NCBI GenBank assembly: GCA_964247055.1
Contig: OZ176052.1
Span: forward strand, 7,688,001-7,752,000
Source of the DNA: Paragordius varius
Lineage: Eukaryota; Nematomorpha
DNA length: 64,000 nucleotides
Direction: 5' to 3'
Shown: positions 58,941-64,000 of the stretch, piece by piece
How the letters are laid out: each line of letters starts with the position of its first letter
How positions within the stretch are numbered: position 1 is the first letter of the stretch
Notes under the pieces: model-generated
Database searches by the model: none
What the model saw: only the letters and a program-made list of their open reading frames with translations
What the model was told of the DNA's origin: nothing
Made by a program: the position numbers and the translations under genes

Positions 58941-59074
58941 GTTTTCTTTTTATAAAACAAATAAATCCTAGCTGAAAAACGATAATTAATATTTTAATAA
59001 TTATGGAAAAGGTAGCATGGTAAAAGATTGACAACCATGTTAGGTAAAGGAGTAAAAAAATTTAAAACCCTTTT
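58941..59074. promoter_or_regulatory. Candidate bidirectional promoter, small gene / DUS3
   Basis: 134 bp between divergent start codons. An in-frame TAA lies just upstream of the DUS3 ATG (59075), so the coding exon does not extend further up without splicing. No clear TATA box. Confidence 0.45.
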
Positions 59075-62000
59075 ATGTTTTACCATCAGGACAACCATGT
59101 GTTATCAGTCTCCTCGGATTATATATCACAAAAATTTACTGAAGAAGATATTAATGTTAAACGACGCGGTAGAAATAAAAAAAGACCAGTATTTAAAAAA
59201 GTCAGAACAAATAATTATTGCTCAGACGTAATCAATAAAGGTGAATGTAAGACGATAAATTGTAAATCCATTCATGATATTGATAAATGGATTACTGAAT
59301 TTCCCAGTTTGGATTATATATGTCCGAATTTTGAAAATTTTGGATTTTGTAATAGTGGATTAAATTGCAAATTTTATAAATCTCATTTAATAATTGATGA
59401 TAATTACACCAATGCAATAAATTTGGACCTTTGGCAACGTAAACGTCATTTATTCTTTCCGCGAAATTTGATTAACCCTAAAACGTTGGAAAGCTTGCGA
59501 AAAAATGCCTATAGTTTTAATCACTCCAAACAAATAATTGATAAACTGGAATTAGACAACAAACGAGTCACTTTATCTAAACACCTTAAATTAGTAAATA
59601 CATATGATGTCGCCGATGATTATGATTTTCCCGAAATCAATCATAAATTCAATACATATTGGGATACTCAATTGTATTTAGCTCCCCTAACCACTGTCGG
59701 TAATCTCCCATTCAGGCGAATATGCAAACAACTCGGAGCTGATATAACGTGTGGAGAAATGTCGTTGTCCACTAGTTTATTGAAAGGTAACAAATCAGAA
59801 TGGGCTCTCTTGAGGCGACATGCTTCAGAAGACAAATTTGGAATCCAAGTATGTTTTGCGCATTCCCTTTTTAATACAAAAACCGATTTTTGTTAAAAAC
59901 AACGTATACTCCAGTATGTCCAAATTTATATTGATGAAAAAATTAAAACTATAATTTATGTCAATCAAAATATTTTATTTGATATTTTTTTAACAGCGGA
60001 TGATTTATCAGATAATGCTTATTTAATTAAAGGTCCCCAAATCTATAAATTTTGGTTGTTTTATATTTAAGTTATTTAATAATTGATATAAAAAGTATAT
60101 TGAAACGAACTAAATATGTGTTCTAAAAATTTGTTTTTATCGTGGGTTAGATTTCGTTTCAATAGTTTTCAATCATCAGTGGTGTTAGTTTCGCGATTGG
60201 TAAAATACATGATATTTTTTAAAAGTTGTTTATCAAATATTATATGAAAAGGTTTGCGGTTGTCACCTAGATTCTATGACTAAAGTTGCTCAAATAATAC
60301 GGGATTTACAGGATACTTCATATCAAATTTCTCCATTATATTCGTCTAATAATTCAAACGAATTTTATGATGAATGTGTCAGCAATTTTGGCGTTGATTT
60401 TGTCGATATAAATATGGGGTGTCCGCTTGATGAGGTTTGCAATAAAGGAGCTGGTGCCTCTTTAATGACCAGATTGGATCGCACAATGACTATTGTTAAA
60501 GGTTAGTTTTAGTTAAAAATAAATTTAATCATTTTTGGACCGTGTTATATAATATATACATATATTGCGTTACATTTATTTTAGTGAAATTTCATGCTAT
60601 GGAATCTAGATATTTTAATGAAGTCTAAGATTATAAACTGATAACTAATAAGGTTTGTGGATTACGTCTGAATAAAACCATTTTTAATTTTTACATCATA
60701 ATCCTAACGTTTATATTACAATAAATCCATTAATTATCAGGTATATCATTATTGTATATTTTTTAACGAATTTCGAAACATTTGATAATTATATTTCGAT
60801 TTGAACCATATAATTTGTGTTGATTTTTACTACACTTTTTCAAGTTTTTTTATTTTCATGAGTTAGATTTAGATTATGATTGCTAAAGTATCAAAATCAA
60901 TTTGATACCATTAGGTATGAGATCGATGTTGCCTTCAAGTGTTGCCCTTACATTAAAAATGCGGACAGGTATAAAGGATGAAACACATTTGGTGCACAAA
61001 CATATACAACATTTAGCAACACTAACTGATGGTATTAAACGAATAAAGTTATCACCATCACATAACAATAATTCTCCCAATCTAAACAATGATGTGGAAA
61101 ATAAAAATTGGAATTTAGTATCCCTACTTACCATACATGGTAGATCCAAAAATCAACGATATACTAGGCGTGCTGATTGGTCCTACATTAAATCTTGCGT
61201 CGATTTAGTTTCCGAAAACAAAGAAAATTTTACGCTGCCTATATTTGGTGGCGGGGATGTATATACACCCGGAGAATATTATTCTCGCCTTGCAGAATCT
61301 GGTACTTTTTTCATGTATAATTAACCGAAATATATGTATTGTATTATGGTAATTACGAAATTCTTAATGTATTTTATTAGGGATTGGAACCGTTTTCAAT
61401 TTCTTTTCCAAATCAACTTCAATCTCTGGTCCTTGTTCCACATTTTTTTGAATAAAATGCGGTTTTGAGCCAAATGATTTTGGCCCTAAAGATTATTTTC
61501 CTTAAAATAATTAGGTTTTAAGTTTTGTTGTTTTTTGCCAAAATAATTTGTTTGGTTTGTTTTTTCGGTAAATGGTTAAGATTTAGTTTCATTAAATTGG
61601 AATCCTAAAATTTTAACATCAGGATAAAATGTCAAAACAATTATGATATAAAATATTAAAATTTTTATGTTTTGCTTTTTATGAATCGAAAATTATCCAA
61701 AGTTAATAGAGAAATAAAACAAGTAAAGTTTATGTTGTTTTAAAAAGTTATAAAATTTTTACAACCGATGTTTTTTGGTTAAAACAGTTTTTGGAAAGGC
61801 TTTATATTTTTTGATTAGGAGTTTCTGGGATAATGATTGGCCGTGCAGGTTTGATTAAACCTTGGATTTTTACCGAAATAAAGGAGAGACGAGATTGGGA
61901 TATATCAGCTACCGAACGACTTGATATGTTTAAAGAATATGTATCCTATGGTCTTCAGCATTGGGGATCTGATACATATGTAAAAATATTTTTGCAACTT

Positions 62001-62465
62001 TTGTGTTTTTATTATAATTTGTTAATTGATGGAAATGTATTTAAATATATGTTGTGGTATATTTAGGGTCTTGAAACAACACGCCGTTTTTTGCTGGAAT
62101 GGATGTCTTTTACTCACAGATACATTCCGTTAGGGATTTTAGAAAAGGTTCCATCTACCATTGTTGAAACATATCCATATCACCATAACAACCATACTCA
62201 ATTTAATGCGGAATGTATTAAGCTTTTCAATGAGGAAAATGATATTAGGGGACTAGCAAATCATAAGTATATTGGACCTGTAACGATTAATACCAGAACC
62301 CCCTTTCGTCACGCTCAATATGGGAGAACGGATCTTGAACAATTGCTTTCAAGTTCTGATTGTAAGGATTGGATAAAAGTTACAGAAATGCTTTTGGGCC
62401 CTGTTCCCATTGATTTTAACTTTTTACCAAAGCACAAGTCTAACTCGTATGAAAGCAATGGCTAA
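59075..62465 (+). CDS. DUS3L: tRNA-dihydrouridine(47) synthase 3
   Basis: Five exons: 59075-59848, 60252-60501, 60915-61301, 61819-61979, 62067-62465; all phases agree; 656 residues (human DUS3L 650). The N-terminus has a basic stretch and two CCCH zinc fingers: C-X8-C-X4-C-X3-H ([10 protein letters not shown]...KSIH, about 48-66) and a second at [10 protein letters not shown]...KFYKSH (about 90-112). The TIM-barrel FMN domain starts at [19 protein letters not shown] (about 208). FVDINMGCP carries the catalytic cysteine (about residue 316), [18 protein letters not shown] is the conserved phosphate/FMN loop, and [19 protein letters not shown] and [15 protein letters not shown] close the protein. 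It reduces U47 to dihydrouridine in tRNA variable loops using FMN and NADPH. AATAAA is at 62506-62511. An extra, poorly conserved 20-25 residues lie near 380 ([19 protein letters not shown]). Complete and predicted functional. Confidence 0.95.
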
Positions 62466-64000
62466 TTCACAAAATTCTCCCTTATTGTAAACACGTTGTG
62501 CATATAATAAATTTTTCATTATAATATTTTATGTAGGTTTTTTTGTGATATAAAGTATATAATTAAGATTCACACTTTAAAATTATAGGTAATAAATTAA
62601 AAAGAAATTTTTTTAAAATTATACCTAATAAAAACAAAATTATCAGTTAACATTTTGTGGTTAAATGTCAATTGAGAGAAAAAAATTATTAGAAACCTAC
62701 ACAATACTAAATTAATTTTTATTTTTAAAATTGGATCAACTTAGATTAATTAAACTTGACGGCTAGTAAAAATATATTGGTTACTTCAGAGGTTTTGTAA
62801 TAAACATTACAAAAAATTAACCTATTATTATATCGCAGCCTAAAATTTGAATTTTGCCATAATTATGTAGAAAATGCGTTATAAGAATTTTTGACTGGTA
62901 AAGAAAGGAAATTAGCCAATTTACTTTTTCTAATATTAACATTATTTATACGTCAAATTTAAAAACAACCATAGGGTGGCATCCGATCGGTTATGAATAG
63001 AGCCATAAATGCAGGTGACGGTCTTTATCTTATAAATAATTAGCCAAAAACCACCAATATATGTTGATCATGTTTAAAGCTTTATGAAAATAAGGTATAA
63101 AACATCAATAAATTATTTCTTATTAATAAATTTTGCTCTATTAAAACCAATAATTTGAACGGCTAACTACTTAATGGCCAAAACTTGGCAAATTAATAGA
63201 TAATAATAGTAAAATAGGCAATCGGTAAGCATGCATATTAAAAATCTTCTCCACTAAAGGCATGACACCATAATATTCAGTTTTAATTTTAAAATAGAAA
63301 TTTGTGAGGAAATGTAAAAATTTGAATAAAAGTGGGTGTCAAAAACGTTAAGTTACACTCTGACTCTAATTTTTTGAATTATATAACTCAATAGCTGAGA
63401 TGGAGAAACAATAAAGATATGATTTTTTAATCAAACAAAAATTAATTTTTATAAGTTTTAAGGCTTATTAAATATTTTAGTAACCTAATTTAGTTGTTTA
63501 TATTTTTCCATCTTAGGGTAAACGGGTTAATCACATGTTATAATACAAAAAGTTAAATAAATCATTTGCAAAAATTAGTGTTATTAGACAACACGGATAT
63601 TTTATATTATTTTGCAAGCTTTAGCCAATTTTTTTTATAAAGAAAATTCTTCAAAATCGGACAGGTGCCTAAAATCAGTTTTTGGAGTTCATCCACCTTA
63701 TATGCAGCATGGCCCCTAAATTTTTTATCTTTTTCATCGAATTCTGAAAAATGAATTTCCCCATCCAAAATTATTAAAAACAGACTCCAGTTTAAAGTCT
63801 ATGGATATAAATTTGATAATTAAAAAAGTTACTCAATATGTTTTTATTGTATAATATAGCAAAAAAGGAATATCAATGATTTATCAATTAAGAATTAATC
63901 ACATTTATTATAGTCATTTATATGAATCATAGCTTTTGTTATACGTCATCAAACGCTTAACAATCACATTTTATTGCACATCGTTTTTACAATTTTCAAA
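62466..64000. other. Intergenic AT-rich sequence downstream of DUS3
   Basis: After the DUS3 polyadenylation signal I see no gene, no clear transposon end and no long open frame. A/T runs dominate. The window ends without reaching another recognisable gene. Confidence 0.65.

Overview
The window is strongly AT-rich animal DNA. The reasons are spliced genes with GT...AG introns, DNA-transposon MITEs, LINE and Helitron copies, a neuroendocrine-type proprotein convertase, and two secreted peritrophin-type chitin-binding proteins. Together these point to an arthropod or another chitin-making protostome. I cannot name the lineage; a mite or a parasitic crustacean would both fit. I recognised no retrovirus-like, Polinton-like or other virus-derived element, no tRNA or rRNA gene, and no CRISPR array.

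Layout. 1-10.6 kb is intergenic: MITEs, hAT-type elements, a Helitron and TA microsatellites. 10.6-21.1 kb is a complete prohormone convertase 2 gene (13 exons, 771 codons). 21.7-23.7 kb holds two adjacent same-strand genes for small secreted peritrophin-type proteins. 23.77-24.71 kb is a class A GPCR, intronless, with a reading-frame break at the DRY motif. 24.7-29.7 kb is gene-poor. 29.7-31.5 kb is a decayed LINE. 31.8-32.3 kb (minus) is a small gene that looks like complex I subunit NDUFC2. It is divergent from, and only 74 bp away from, the start of DNA polymerase epsilon (POLE, 32.4-58.1 kb, 43 exons, 2,680 codons by my reconstruction). 58.7-58.9 kb (minus) is a 79-codon single-membrane-span ORF, divergent by 134 bp from a tRNA-dihydrouridine synthase 3 gene (DUS3, 59.1-62.5 kb, 5 exons). 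The rest is intergenic. Every exon chain was checked by hand for splice sites and reading phase; all close in frame.

Most notable observation. The two genes sharing the 32.4 kb promoter carry four ultrashort introns: 22 and 23 nt in the 5' part of POLE and 29 and 29 nt in the NDUFC2-like gene. All four lie within one kilobase. All other introns reconstructed here are at least about 50 nt and many are hundreds. Removing the short ones restores exact alignment to the conserved proteins, and three of the four carry an in-frame stop if retained.

POLE introns are a trap for mobile DNA. They hold four TA-target MITE families, an 880-bp near-perfect palindrome, a rearranged minus-strand Helitron pair, LINE fragments in both orientations, and a hAT-type element. 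One MITE family has 21-bp units inside its inverted repeats whose number varies between copies and between the two arms of one copy.
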